Source of the DNA: Aphidius gifuensis
Lineage: Eukaryota > Arthropoda > Insecta > Hymenoptera > Braconidae
DNA length: 64,000 nt
Assembly: GCF_014905175.1 (NCBI RefSeq)
Contig: NC_057792.1
Coordinates: 5,456,001 to 5,520,000, forward strand
Direction: 5' to 3'
In this document: positions 1 to 12,460 of the stretch, piece after piece
Layout of the letters: each line of letters begins with the position of its first letter
Position numbering within the stretch: the first letter of the stretch is position 1
Program-made: the position numbers and the translations under genes
Notes under the pieces: generated by a model
Seen by the model: the letters and a program-made list of their open reading frames with translations, nothing else
Database searches by the model: none
Told to the model about the DNA's origin: nothing

Positions 1-42
1 TTTTTACTATTAAAACTGTATTTTTTTATTTGATATTTACAG

Positions 43-523
43 TCATTAAAGAGACCAAATTGGACACCACCAAATTGGCTATTTGGTCCAGTTTGGACAA
101 GTATTTATTCATCACTCGGTTATGCATCATATTTGGTTTATCGTGATATCCCAAGTATTGATAATTCATCAATACTTCCATTGACTCTTTATGCAACAAA
201 TTTGGCATTAAATTGGTCATGGACACCAATTTTTTTTGGTCTACATAAAATAGACTGGGTATTTATATTTTTCCACTTTAAATATTAATCAACTTGTTCT
301 AATTATCCTGCTATTTTAAATCTATAAACAGGCATTATACAACATCATGGCACTTTGGATCAACACAGCAACACTTGGTTTTGTTTATTACAAAATAAAT
401 CATACTGCTGGTTTATTAATTATTCCTTATGTTGCTTGGAATACATTAGCAACAGCATTAAATTACGTTGTTTATCGTGATAATAAAAATGATTTATCAA
501 TTGAAGAAATAAAAGAAGAATAA
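43..523 (+). CDS. Tspo: Translocator protein TSPO/MBR, 3' exons (partial)
   Basis: The last two coding exons are 43-258 and 332-523 (TAA at 521-523), joined in phase 0; together they encode about 135 residues. Translation shows the tryptophan-rich TspO/MBR signature: NWTPPNWLFGPVWTSIYSS, then LGYASYLVYRD, then NWSWTPIFFGLHKIDW at the end of the first exon and ALWINTATLGFVYY in the second. This family is an outer mitochondrial membrane protein with five helices that binds cholesterol and porphyrins. The first exon or exons lie left of the window, because bases 1-42 read as an intron ending in a T-rich tract and AG. The C-terminus is short and lysine/glutamate-rich. Family identity is clear; the missing N-terminus is an edge effect, not a truncation. 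Confidence 0.93.
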
Positions 524-914
524 TATTTATCATCTAAAAATAAAAACAAATTATTAATGACAATAAATAAATTATTGTTTATATATTTTTTATTTACTTT
601 ATATAAGAAATAAAGATTAATAAATCACGAGTACATTTTTTTTTTTTTTTTCACAATAATATAATAATAATATATTAAATTAAATCATCAAACTTATATA
701 TATATATTTTTTTTTCTTTTAAATAATAAAAATAATAATCAAAAAAAACAATATATTACTTATTTTTTTTCTTTGTTCTTTTTTTTTTTTTTTGTTTTTT
801 TCTTAATTTTAAATTCTAATTGTTAAACTGTTTGATCAATTATTAATTAATAATATATATTATTACTGGATACAATCAAGAATTAATCATTGATTTTTTA
901 TTTTTAAATAAATG
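524..914. other. Intergenic 3' flanks of TSPO and Atg1
   Basis: Convergent interval between the TSPO stop and the Atg1 stop. It consists of A/T homopolymers and AATAAA-like motifs (for example near 609-614) suitable for polyadenylation on the plus strand. I see no coding potential here. Confidence 0.6.
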
Positions 915-3535
915 TTACGTTGGATCTGTTGCATAAATATAACCCTGTTGTTGAAGTACATATAGACGTTTTTCAACAGCTGCTTTATCTGTAATAAATT
1001 GAATCAAATAAATATATAAATTATAGTTTTTTAATTTATAAATTAATAAATATAATAAACTTACATTTAAGAAGTAATGCTCTGTCTTGTGTATGATTAA
1101 CATGTTGTGATAATGAATGTAATAATATTTGTGCTGTATGATAACGTTGAAAACATTCAGCTGGATTACCAAATAATTCATCAAGTGCTGCTGATTGACA
1201 CATTTGTATTGCATGATTATAAAGTATTTTATCAGCTGTTGCACCAGTTTGACGTAATAAACCAGCACTATTAAGATGTTTACATTCATTTAAAAATAAA
1301 CGAAATTTATCATTCATTGTACTAACAACATCTTTAACACTTGTTGTTGGTCGTAATCTTCCTGATTTTAATTGTTGTGTTGCAAGACTTAAACCAGATG
1401 ATAACCATTGTAATGCACGTACAAGTAATATAACTTGTTCAGCTCTTTTTTTAGTTGTTGAATTTGTTGTTGCTTGTTGTTGTTGTTGTTGTTGTTGTTG
1501 CTGCTGTTGTTGCTGTTGTTGTTGTTGTTGTTCTAAACTTCCTAATTGTACACCCAATGGACCAGTTCTTTGACGTGCAACATCACTAACACAATCACAC
1601 AATGCAACAACAAAATTTAATTTAGCCAATATTTCATTATGTTCACGTTCAAGTAATGTATCTTCTGGTAATTCTGGTGCTAAAAATGTTAATGGACGAT
1701 CATCAGATGATACATGATGTAATTCAGGAAAAAAACTTTGAAAACTTCCAGCTTCTGATATTTCTGGTAATGTTGCTGCTCTTGTACCAAATGGTATTAC
1801 TGGTGAATTTCTTAATGTATTATTATTATCATGTAATGCACGTGCTGTTGGTGAACCAAGTACAGCAAGTGGTCCAGTTAATAATGGTGATGATGCTGAT
1901 GATTTTTTTAGAGGTGATGTACCACATGATATATTTGTATTACGTGTTACTGGACTAACTTGCCATGTATTTGGTGGTGGTGGTGTTTCACTCATACGTC
2001 TACCAGGTGGTGTACCAATTACAAATTGTACACTTGGTGGACTTAATGAACCAATTTCTGGTGAATAATTACGATGTGTATCTGTACTACGTTTCATACT
2101 AATTGGTTGTGATCTTGGTACAACACTTGATGAATTATTTGTTGTACGATTATTATTTTGTAATGTTAATGATGATGTTTGATTGTTGTTATTATTATTA
2201 TTATTGTTATTATTATTTTGTTTTTGTTGTTGTTGCTGATGTTGCTGTTGTTGTTGTTGAGTTGGAACTGGTACTGGTTCTGATATTGGCAAAAAACATG
2301 GTCTTGGTGGACTTATTGCTTCTCTACTTGATTGTTTTGTATATTTAACTTGTTGTTGTTGTAGTGGTTGTTGTTGTGGCTGTTGTTGTTGTTGATTATT
2401 ATCAGTATCACTACTTAAATCACTTGGTACAAGTACATAATCATCTTCTGGACTTGAACATGGACTATTAACATCATTACCAGATATAACATTTGGCACT
2501 GATATTGATGGTTCAATAATATTATCTGGTGATGATGGTAATTCAACTGGTAATATATTATCTTGTTCAGGTGGTCCTTTTAAAAATGGATGATTAAAAA
2601 ATTCTTCAAATGGCATTCTATCACGTGCATTACGTCTTAATAAACCCATTAATAAATTTGATAATTCAATTGATGTACCTGGTGGTATTTTTGGTCCTAA
2701 ATTTGCATTTTTTTCATAAAATAATTTAAGTGCTTGTGGTGTATGTGCTTGAAATGGTGCTTTACCAGTTAAACATTGAAATACAATTGTACCAAGTGAC
2801 CATAAATCAGCTTTAGCATCATATTGTAATGACATAATAACTTCTGGTGCCATATACATTGGTGAACCACATAATGTACCAGCCATAACACCATCTTGTA
2901 AAAATCTAGCAAAACCAAAATCAGCAATTTTTAATGTTATTTGATTTGGTGGTGGCCATGTTTGTCCTTGATTATGACTTAATAATATATTTTGAGGTTT
3001 TAAATCACGATGTACAACACCTTTTGCATGTAATGCATTCATTGCACCAGCTAATTGTTTTAAAAATACTCTTATTGTATCTTCAGATAGTGTACCTTTA
3101 TCACTAAGATAATCAGCTAAATCACGTCCATTACAAAACTCCATAACAAGGAAGACATATTGATTTGATTCTTTACAATCAAGTAATGCAACAACATTTT
3201 CATGATGTAATTCATTAAGTTCTTTTAATATTTTTATTTCTTTACCAAGAAGATTTTGTGATTTAGCTAATTTTTTTTTTGATATACTTTTTATTGCAAC
3301 AATTTGATTTGATTTCTGTAAATTAAAAATTACAATATTATAAAATTAATTATCATTCAATAAATATATATTTATAGGTTAATATTAAAATTAATTTATC
3401 ATTATAATTATTAATTCATTTTAAACAATGACCTAATTAACTTACTTTTCTATGTCTACCCATAAAAACCATAGCAAATGCACCATGGCCAATAATGTCC
3501 TTGATGTTATACTCATAATCACCAACAATCTCCAT
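915..3535 (-). CDS. Atg1: Autophagy serine/threonine kinase Atg1/ULK
   Basis: Three exons on the minus strand: 3535-3446, 3315-1065 and 988-915, giving about 804 aa, normal for insect Atg1. The start gives MEIVGDYEYNIKDIIGHG with the glycine-rich loop (GHGAFAMVF). The second exon carries the VAIK lysine, the catalytic loop HRDLKPQN, the DFG motif (KIADFGFAR) and MAPEV, so the kinase is intact over roughly residues 9-275. A long low-complexity linker rich in Q, N, S and P follows, with CAG/CAA-type polyglutamine runs around 1470-1530 and 2220-2260 and a polyasparagine run near 2185-2215. The C-terminal part (from about 1700 down) is helical and matches the ULK tMIT region that binds Atg13; the tail reads AAVEKRLYVLQQQG. 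The protein starts autophagosome formation downstream of TOR and AMPK. Identity is from conserved motifs; it could be called ULK1/2. Confidence 0.93.
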
Positions 3536-4481
3536 TATTATTTTCAATAACGATAAATAAATAAATAAATAAATAAATAAAAAAAACAAAACAAATGACT
3601 CAAGTACAAAAAAAAAAAAAAAATAACAACGCAATAATGAAAAAAAAAAAAAATCTTCAACTTTAAATAAATTCACTTATTTCACTTTGTATTATAATTT
3701 TTTTAAATTATTGTATTAATTAATTAAATGTCAATATTATTATAAACATATTTTGACATTAATAAAAAATATATCCTATTTGTGTGTTGATAGTTTTTGT
3801 ATATATTTAAAATGGGGATCAATACGATGTAAGAGTGAGATTATATACTTGACTTATATTAACCAAATATATTTTTTTTCTCCATATTATTTTCTCTTTA
3901 CATTAATAAACAAAAAAAAAAATAAAATAAAATACTTGTTAATGTGCCATTTTGATGGTTACATTATGTACAATTTATCAATTATATAATTAAATTAAAT
4001 TTATTTGTAATTTTATATATTTTGTCAGACACACAAATGTGTGGTCTCAATATTTTATTATTTTTTTTTTTCACTATTATTGTTATTATTTGGAATGGGA
4101 AAACAGACACGCACACACACACACACACATCAATGGGGACAAAATGTCAGACTGAATTTTCTTTGTTGACAAGGGGTTGTGAAGGGGGGATAAGAGAAAA
4201 TGAAAATGCCAAAATGACTAGGGACTTCTAGAGAAATAATCAACATCCCCAGATTAGTTTGTTGTTTTTTTTTTTTTGATGCGCAAAATCAGCTGTTATT
4301 CACTGTTATTATTAATTCTATTTGCAAAATTAAAACTTGATTATTTATTTGTTGTTTATAATAATTAATTATTCATTAATTATTTAGCTTTAATTATTGC
4401 AACATATTTATTCTAAGAAATTGTCATTCATTGAATGATAAATGAAAATTGTATTTTGAAATTTTTTTTCTCTCTACAACA
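3536..4481. promoter_or_regulatory. Shared 5' region between Atg1 and RPC9
   Basis: Head-to-head intergenic region for Atg1 (minus) and RPC9 (plus). It contains an (AAAT)n microsatellite at about 3553-3580, T/A homopolymers near 3609-3650, and a (CA)n microsatellite at about 4108-4129. The short ORFs here are low-complexity and not convincing. No TATA box stands out. Confidence 0.5.
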
Positions 4482-5020
4482 ATGGAAGTGTAAGTAAACA
4501 ATAAACATTTAAAAAAATAAATAATTTAATAAATACATATATTAAATTACAGAGTCAATGAAAAATCAGCATATTTAAGTAACTTTGAAGTACTTAATTT
4601 ATTAAAGGGTATTAAAGAAAATAAAAGTAAAAAAAAAAATCTTAGTGAATTGGCAACAGTGACATATGAAACAGTAAGATACCTTGAAGGTACACCATGT
4701 GAAAATCAAAATCCAGAAAAAATAAAGGCTTTTATGTCACAAGTTGAAAAATTTAAATTAACAAAATGTGAAAAATTAATGATTGTTAATACAGTACCAA
4801 AGTCATTAATTGAAATACAATGTGTAAGTTTAATTTATATGAAAAAAAAAAAACATTAAAATTAACATTTACTTCTTTTCTTTTTTTTTTTAATCAACAG
4901 ATTGTTGAAGATTCAGAAGATCGTTTATCAGAAGAAGAGGTAAATAATCTTCTTGATGTTATTAAAAATACTTTAGATGAAACTCCTGAATTACCTGAAG
5001 AATCATCAACCGAAAAATAA
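4482..5020 (+). CDS. RNA polymerase III subunit RPC9 (CRCP homologue)
   Basis: Three exons, 4482-4489, 4553-4823 and 4901-5020, encode about 132 aa. The first exon contributes only ATG GAA GT, so the true start MEVVNEKSAYLSNFEVLNLL is visible only after splicing. The protein has the RPC9/Rpb4-like pattern: an N-terminal region ending in LATVTYETVRYLEGTPC, then a helical HRDC-like half with KIKAFMSQVEKFKLTKCEK and VPKSLIEIQCIVEDSEDR, and an acidic tail. In the family it pairs with RPC8 to form the Pol III stalk; vertebrate CRCP was also described as a CGRP receptor component. It ends 163 bp from the convergent DENR stop. Length and motif order fit the family. Confidence 0.88.
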
Positions 5021-5183
5021 TTTAAAAAAATAAAATATATATACCATTATACCTGCATACCAATGTAATTTATAAATTCACACAAAACAAAATGTAAAGT
5101 ATTAAATAAATAAATAAAATAAATTTCATAATTAAATTTTTTTATTTATTTTGAATATTAATTAGTTATTAAAAATCAATTTA

Positions 5184-6083
5184 TTATCTTTTTTGATCAC
5201 CAAGATCATCAATGGAATCTTCATCAATCTGTAACAAAAAAATAAAAAAACAATTTTCATATTTAAATTAACAAATAAACAAGTAAAGTAATTTTTATAA
5301 TAAAAAATAATTAAATACCTGAGGCCATTTGTCAGGAATGACATCAAATAAATCATCCTTGACATCACCTTGAATGACTATTTCATCTTCACCAGTTACA
5401 CTTGAACCACATGCAAATTTACTACCAAAAAATTTAGCTGCAACTTTTAAATCAATATCTAAAAATAAATAAATAAATTTATTAATTATTTGAGCTTTTT
5501 GTTTATTAATTAAGATAAATTTTTCAATATATTATAGGTATTTACCAAATGTACTGAGACCAGTAACAACAGTTACTGATTTTTTTTTTCCTCTTGGTGC
5601 TCTTGATACTGTTACAAGTTTTGGTACATCTTCTTTTTTTTTAGCTTTAAGCATACCTTTACCACCACGTTTTTGACGTTTTTTTTCATCTTCACCAGTA
5701 CCAGTTTCATTACCATCTTCACCAAGTTTAACTTTTTCAAATTCAGTTGGTAAATTACGTTCTAGCCATTGTTTACATTTTTCATATTCTGGATAATATT
5801 CACAGTACTAAAAAAAATTAATTTTAAAATAATTAAATAATATATTTATTTAAAATTAATTTAACAAAAATTTATAAATCTTAGTAAAATTATTATTTGA
5901 CCTCCAAAAATAAGGTGAAAAATAAAAAATTTCCAATTGATTTTTCATTAAGATAAACAAATGAAAATTATAATTTATAATTACCTCAATTGGAAGAGTA
6001 CAATTACCACAATATTGTACTTTAATTGGATAATTAATTTTTGGATCAGCACCCAAACGATACTCCGGATGTTCCACTGACAT
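5184..6083 (-). CDS. DENR: Density-regulated protein DENR (translation re-initiation factor)
   Basis: Four minus-strand exons: 6083-5985, 5807-5546, 5458-5319 and 5228-5184, about 181 aa (human DENR is 198). The N-terminus has the DENR zinc-binding pattern, with VQYCGNCTLPIE followed by YCEYYPEYEKCKQWL. The middle is lysine-rich (KKRQKRGGKGMLKAKKK). The C-terminal SUI1/eIF1-like domain reads KLVTVSRAPRGKKK, VVTGLSTFDIDLKVAAK, FGSKFACGSSVTG and DEIVIQGD. DENR works with MCT-1 to recycle 40S subunits and permit re-initiation after upstream ORFs. Splice phases are consistent across all junctions. Confidence 0.94.
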
Positions 6084-6853
6084 TTTATATAAAAACTAAC
6101 CTCAAATATTATTTCAATATAAAACCGTAATTATATATTTATCACTAAAATTCAATACAAAATTTATTTATAATTAATTAAAATTGTTTATCTATTAATT
6201 TGACAATACTCAATTCTGCCAAAAAAAAAAAATTCTAAAAGCTGAACTTGTTCAACAATAAAAAAACAACATTCATACCAACAAAATAAAAATTAAATTT
6301 TAGTTTTTTATGTTTTATTTTTTTGGCATTACCGAATAATCAAATATATAAAAAAAATTAAATAAACAAATAGATAAATATTTATAAAAAATTATAAACA
6401 AATTATTTTATATTATTTAAATAATTATTTAATTATTATTAAAAGACTTTTATATAAAAAACACAAAATATATATATTTTCAATTTCTGCGCGCGCAAAC
6501 TTTTTGAGAGTGAGAAGCAGTGAGAAGACAAACAAATCCCCGCTCAATACTCTTATTTTTTAAACCAATGAAAAATAAGAATAATTATAATAATTATATC
6601 AGTCAGTAACTAGAATTTTTATTACTCTCGTGGAACGCACGTGCAAGACTGGAGCTTAATGTGATCAAGTAGTGAGCAAATAAAAGAAAAAAAAAAAAAC
6701 TCATAATTAATAAAATTTTTTTTTTTGTATCTTGTTGATCCAAAAAAAAAAAAAATTAATTAATTATAAAATCAATAACAACTTAATAAATAGTGTTGAT
6801 ATAAATTTGTTAGAAATAATAAATTTTTTTTTGTTGAAAAAAAAATTGGGGAC
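6084..6853. promoter_or_regulatory. Shared 5' region between DENR and clueless
   Basis: Divergent intergenic region. A CpG-containing island around 6486-6545 (GCGCGCGCAAAC and following GAGAG-rich sequence) and a canonical E-box CACGTG at 6638-6643 inside GCACGTGC stand out from the A/T background and are the best promoter candidates. The remainder is homopolymeric A/T and no ORF is convincing. Confidence 0.5.
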
Positions 6854-9800
6854 ATGGCTCTTGGCTCAAAAGTCGAGGAGAATGTTGATGGAGCTGTAAA
6901 AATTACAATGGTCAACGGAAAAACCGATAAAATTGGTAATTATAATTGTCAATTAATTTATAAAAAAATATATAATATCAATTAAACAATTATTATAATA
7001 AAATACATTTATTATTACATATAAATTATGATTATTTCATCAGTTGCCGGCCAAGTTGTTCTGGTTATGTAACATGCTCGAAAATTTTTCATAGTCTCGT
7101 GGTCATGTGAGAATTTATTTAATAAAACAAAATAATTATTAAATAATTATTACATCATATTAATTATTTATATAAATTTTTAAATTAAATAAAAAAATTA
7201 GCTCTTTATTTCTCCTGTTTGCCTTGAATAGCAATAATCATTTTTTTTTTTTTTAAATAAAATTAATAATCAGTGGAAATTTTTTTGATCAATAGGCGAG
7301 GAGAGTGAGGTTGCATCACCCTTCAATTTTACAAGATAATTTATCATACATACAGTAGTTGCAACAGAAAAAAAAAATATATATTATTATTTAAATAATA
7401 TAAGCCTGACCTAGTATAATAAATTATAATTAAAAAAAATTTTTAACTAAAAAAAAAAAATTTTATTCAATTATTTTTTGTTTATTTAAATTTTGTTAAT
7501 TAATTTTTTTGTTTTTTTCTATAAGCTATTTGGTCTAATTTTTTTTTTGCCTTTTTAAATAGTCTTTCATTTATCTATTTATATTTTATTTTAATTTTTT
7601 TTTTTGAATATTTAACCGGCAAATTTATTGCGAAATTCCACTAGCTTCATGTGTCCGAGACCTTGGTGTTTAATTTGTACTTGTGAATTATATTAGAGAC
7701 CAACGGAGAGTCAAGAATGAAATAAATATATAAATAAAAAATTAACCGGATATTTGAGATTTTTATTTTAACTCTTTTTTAAACATGTGGTGTGTCGGGT
7801 GATATCGATATGTATTTTATAGCCATTTTTATTTCTTTAAAATGATTATAATTATAAAGACAATGATAACGTTTTTTTTTTTTCATTTAAATTCCTTTAT
7901 CTATTCTTTTTGTTGATTATTATTCAAACTAAAATTATCATAAATTAAATAAATCTTTTTTTAAAATAAAACTTTGTAATTTTTTTTGTCTAAATTTTAA
8001 ATGTTTATTTTAATTTTGAAAAAACACTGGCTATAAATCATTAACCAAGATTATTGATAACCCTTGGTTTATCATTTAATAATAAAAAAAAAATATATTC
8101 ATAAATATAAATTAGTAATAACAATTGAAACAATAGTTTAAACAAAATAATTAATAAAAAAAAAAAAAAATATTATTTTTATAATTAGAAATGAAAATTA
8201 TCTATTCAAGTTAAATCTCAATCGACAAAAATAGAGTCACATTGGTATTCAACTGCATACTATTTGTATTTACATTACAAAGTTTTATTTATAACATCAC
8301 TCATTGGAAACAAGTTAAAACTAATTTCAACATTTTAAAATTAAATCCTTTAAACTCCAAAAATTGTAAAAAAAAAAAATACTTTTGAAAATAGTTAAAA
8401 CATTAATAATATTTAAAATAGAAAATTAATTATTTTTTTTAAAAATATTTTTACAGAAGAAAAAGATCAAGAAAAAGGAAGTGGTAGTAAAATGACTGAT
8501 GTAACAATGGAAAAAGGTGAAGTTGAAGCAACAAAAGAATGTGAAAAAGATAAAGATTCAACAATTGATGATAATGATAAAGAATTATCTAAAAAATTAG
8601 ATAATGATAATGAAAAAGAAAAAACAAATGATGATCAAGAAGTAATATTTGTACAAGATATGGGTTTTACTGTTAAAATATCAAGTCCAGGTGCTGAACA
8701 ATTTGATATACAAGTATCATCAATGGAACTTGTACAAGAAATACATCAAGTATTAATGGATCGTGAAGATACATGTCATCGTACATGTTTTTCATTACAA
8801 CTTGATGGTAATACACTTGATAATTTTTCTGAATTAAAAAATATTGAAGGTTTAAAAGAAGGTTCAATAATAAAAGTTGTTGAAGAACCATATACAATGA
8901 GAGAAGCTAGAATACATGTTAGACATGTTAGAGATTTATTAAAATCAGTTGATCCATCTGATGCATATAATGGTGTTGAATGTAGTAGTTTATCATTTTT
9001 AAATATTGTTACAAATGGTGATGTATTAGAAAAAAAAAAAACAAGAACAACTGATTCAATTGATTGTACACCACCAGAATATATTTATCCTGGTTGTAAA
9101 GAAAGACCTCTATTACCATTACAACCACAAGCTAAAGAACAAAAATGTTCACCATGTTTAAAAGTATTAACAACATCTGGCTGGAATCCACCACCAGGTT
9201 ATCGTAAATTACATGGTGATTTAATGTATTTACAAGTTATAACACTTGAAGAAAAACAATATTATATTACAGCATGTTCACGTGGTTTTTATGTTAATCA
9301 ATCAACAAGTGATATATTTAATCCAAAACCATCAATACCATCACATTTATGTCATAGTTTAATTGAATTATTAAATCAATTATCACCGTTATTTAAACGT
9401 GGTTTTTCATCAATGCAACGTCGTCGTACACAACGTCATCCATTTGAACGTGTATCAACACCATATCAATTATTTTCATGGACATCACCACAAATTGAAC
9501 ATACTATTGATGCAATTAGAGCTGAAGATACATTTTCAGCAAAACTTGGTTATGAAGAACATATACCTGGACAAACACGTGATTGGAATGAAGAGCTACA
9601 AACAACACGTGAATTACCACGTAAAAATTTACCAGAAAGATTATTAAGAGAACGTGCAATATTTAAAGTACATAGTGATTTTGTTGCTGCAGCAACACGT
9701 GGTGCTGTTGCTGTTATTGATGGTAATGTTATGGCAATTAATCCTGGTGAAGATTCAAAAATGCAAATGTTTATATGGAATAATATATTTTTTTCATTGG

Positions 9801-12460
9801 GTTTTGATGTACGTGATCATTATAAAGAACTTGGTGGTGATGCTGCAGCATATGTTGCACCACGTAATGATTTACAAGGTGTACGTGTTTATTCAACTGT
9901 TGATTTACCTGGTTTATATACACTTGGTACTGTTGTTATTGATTATCGTGGTTATCGTGTTACAGCACAATCAATAATACCAGGTATACTTGAACGTGAA
10001 CAAGAACAATCAGTTGTTTATGGTTCAATTGATTTTGGTAAAAGTGTATTAACACATCCAAAATATTTAGAATTATTAAATAAAGCTGGACAACATTTAA
10101 AAATATTACCACATAAAGTTTTAAATAATGATAATGAAGAAATTGAATTATGTAGTAGTGTTGAATGTAAAGGTATTATTGGTAATGATTCACGTCATTA
10201 TGTACTTGATTTATTACGTACATTTCCACCAGATGTTAATTTTTTAATAATTGATGGTGTTGAATTAAGTAAAGAAGCACGTGCACTTGGTTTTCCAATT
10301 GAACATAAACATCGTTTAGCATGTTTACGTCAAGAATTAATTGATGCATTTGTTGAATCACGTTATGTACAATTTATAAAACATGCTGCTGTACATTTAC
10401 AACAATTAACAACAGCAAAATTACAACAACAACAAAAAGATAAATTAAGTATTGAAAATAAAGAAGAAATAATTGATAGTAATAAAGAAACAACAACAAC
10501 AACAACAACAGCTAATGGTACTAATGATAATGATGATGATGAAAAAATTAAAGCTGATGAAGCTAAAAAAATAGTTGAAAGTATAACTGATACAATAACA
10601 AATGATAATAATAAACAAGATTTTGAAGAAAGTTCAAAAGATATTGTTAAACATGCAGCAAGTGCTGTTGGTAGTCTACGTGAAGCTGAATTTGATGTTA
10701 AATTTAATCCAGATGTTTATTCACCAGGTGTACGTCATCCAGATGAAAATGGTGATAATATAAAAAAACAACGTAAACTTGTATGTGATGCTGCTGATTA
10801 TTTATTAACAGTACAATTACCAACATTTATACGTGAATGTTTAGATCATACATCAGCAGCAATGGATGGTACAACACTTGTTGAATCATTACATGGACGT
10901 GGTATTAATGTTAGATATATGGGTAAATTAGCAACAATGCTTGAAGCAATACCACAATTAAATTATTTATATAAAATAACAATAAGTGAATTAATATTAC
11001 GTTCAGCAAAACATATATTTATAATATATATGCAAGGTACTGAATTAATGTCATTATCATCAGCAATATCACATTTTTTAAATTGTTTATTATCATCATC
11101 ACAAGTTATTAATCCACAATTAAATCATGAAGAATTACAAAGTAAAACATCAAAACGTAAAAATAAACGTAAAGGTAGAGCAAATAATGGTATACAACAA
11201 ACATCAGATTTTGAATGGGCATTATTAACACAAAAATCATTATGGCAACAAATTAAAAATGATTTAAAATCATATTATGATTGGGAAGGTAAATCATCAG
11301 ATACATTTGATACAATGATTGAATATTATAATTTACAAAAAATATCAATATTACGTGGTTTTACAATTAAAACTGGTATACAAATATTATTAAGAGAATA
11401 TAATTTTGATAATAAAAATCGTTTAACATTTTTTGAAGATGATATATTAAATATATTTCCAGTTGTTAAACATATACAACCACGTGCAAGTGATGCTTAT
11501 CATTTTTATACATCTGGACAATGTAAAATACAAAAAGGTTATTTAAAAGATGGCTATGAGTTAATATCAGAAGCATTAAATTTATTAAATAATGTTTATG
11601 GTGCAATGCATCCTGAAATTGCACAATGTTTACGTATGTTAGCACGTTTAAATTATATTATGGGTGATCATGCTGAAGCATTATCAACACAACAAAAAGC
11701 TGTATTAATGTCTGAACGTGTTAATGGTATTGATCATCCATATACTATTACTGAATATGTACATCTTGCATTATATTCATTTGCAAATGGACAAGTATCA
11801 ATATCATTAAGATTATTATATCGTGCAAGATATTTATCATTAATTGTTATTGGTGATGATCATCCAGAAGTTGCATTAATTGATAGTAATATATCATTAA
11901 TATTACATGCTGTTGGTGAATATGAATTATCATTAAAATTTATGGAACATGCACTTAAATTAAATAAACTTCATCATGGTACAATATCATTAAAAGTTGC
12001 TGCATCATATCATTTAGTTGCACGTACACAAAGTTGTATTGGTGATTTTCGTGCAGCATTAAATAATGAAAAAGAAACATATACTATTTATAAAAAATTA
12101 CTTGGTGAAGAACATGATAAAACAAAAGAAAGTAGTGATTGTTTAAGACATTTAACACAACAAGCTGTTGTATTACAAAAAAAAATGAATGAAATTTATA
12201 CTGGTAAACAAAATGTTAATTTACCACCAATACAAATACAACCACCAAGTATGGGATCTGTATTAGAAATGCTTAATACAATTAATGGTATATTATTTGT
12301 TCAATTTAGTCAAGCTGATATTGATAATTTAAAAGCTGAAGTTGAAAAAAGATTAAAAGATGATAATAATGATGATGATAAATTAAACATAACTGAGGAT
12401 AATAATGATGAAAAAATTGTTAATGGAAATTTAAAGAGTATTGAATCAACTGAAAGTTGA
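6854..12460 (+). CDS. clu: Clueless/CLUH, clustered mitochondria protein
   Basis: Two coding exons, 6854-6935 and 8457-12460, about 1361 aa, the usual CLUH size. Exon 1 encodes MALGSKVEENVDGAVKIT and splices in phase 1 over a 1.52-kb intron. An internal ATG at 8492 would give a product about 39 residues shorter. After an acidic, lysine-rich leader comes the CLU-N ubiquitin-like region (about residues 95-170: DMGFTVKISSPGAEQFDIQV), then the CLU domain (FERVSTPYQLFSWTSPQIEH, DWNEELQTTRELP, RDNLQ-type core VAPRNDLQGVRVYS), a low-complexity insert of N/D/E/T (around 10420-10610), and C-terminal TPR repeats (AGQ-like SGQCKIQKGYLKDGYELI, HPEIAQCLRMLARLNYIMGD, HPEVALIDSNISLIL). CLUH binds mRNAs of nuclear-encoded mitochondrial proteins and controls mitochondrial distribution. 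The big last exon is essentially intronless. Identity is secure; the exact start is less so. Confidence 0.94.
6936..8456 (+). other. Large first intron of clueless
   Basis: GT at 6936 to AG at 8455-8456. The sequence is A/T-rich with GC-richer islands near 7043-7110 and 7615-7710, but no ORF, RNA gene or repeat that I can recognise. Intronic enhancers or a second promoter are possible but unsupported. Confidence 0.5.

Noticed and set aside
4022..4231. ORF with a THTHTHT tract near the CA repeat.
   Set aside because: Product of the CA microsatellite; not a gene.
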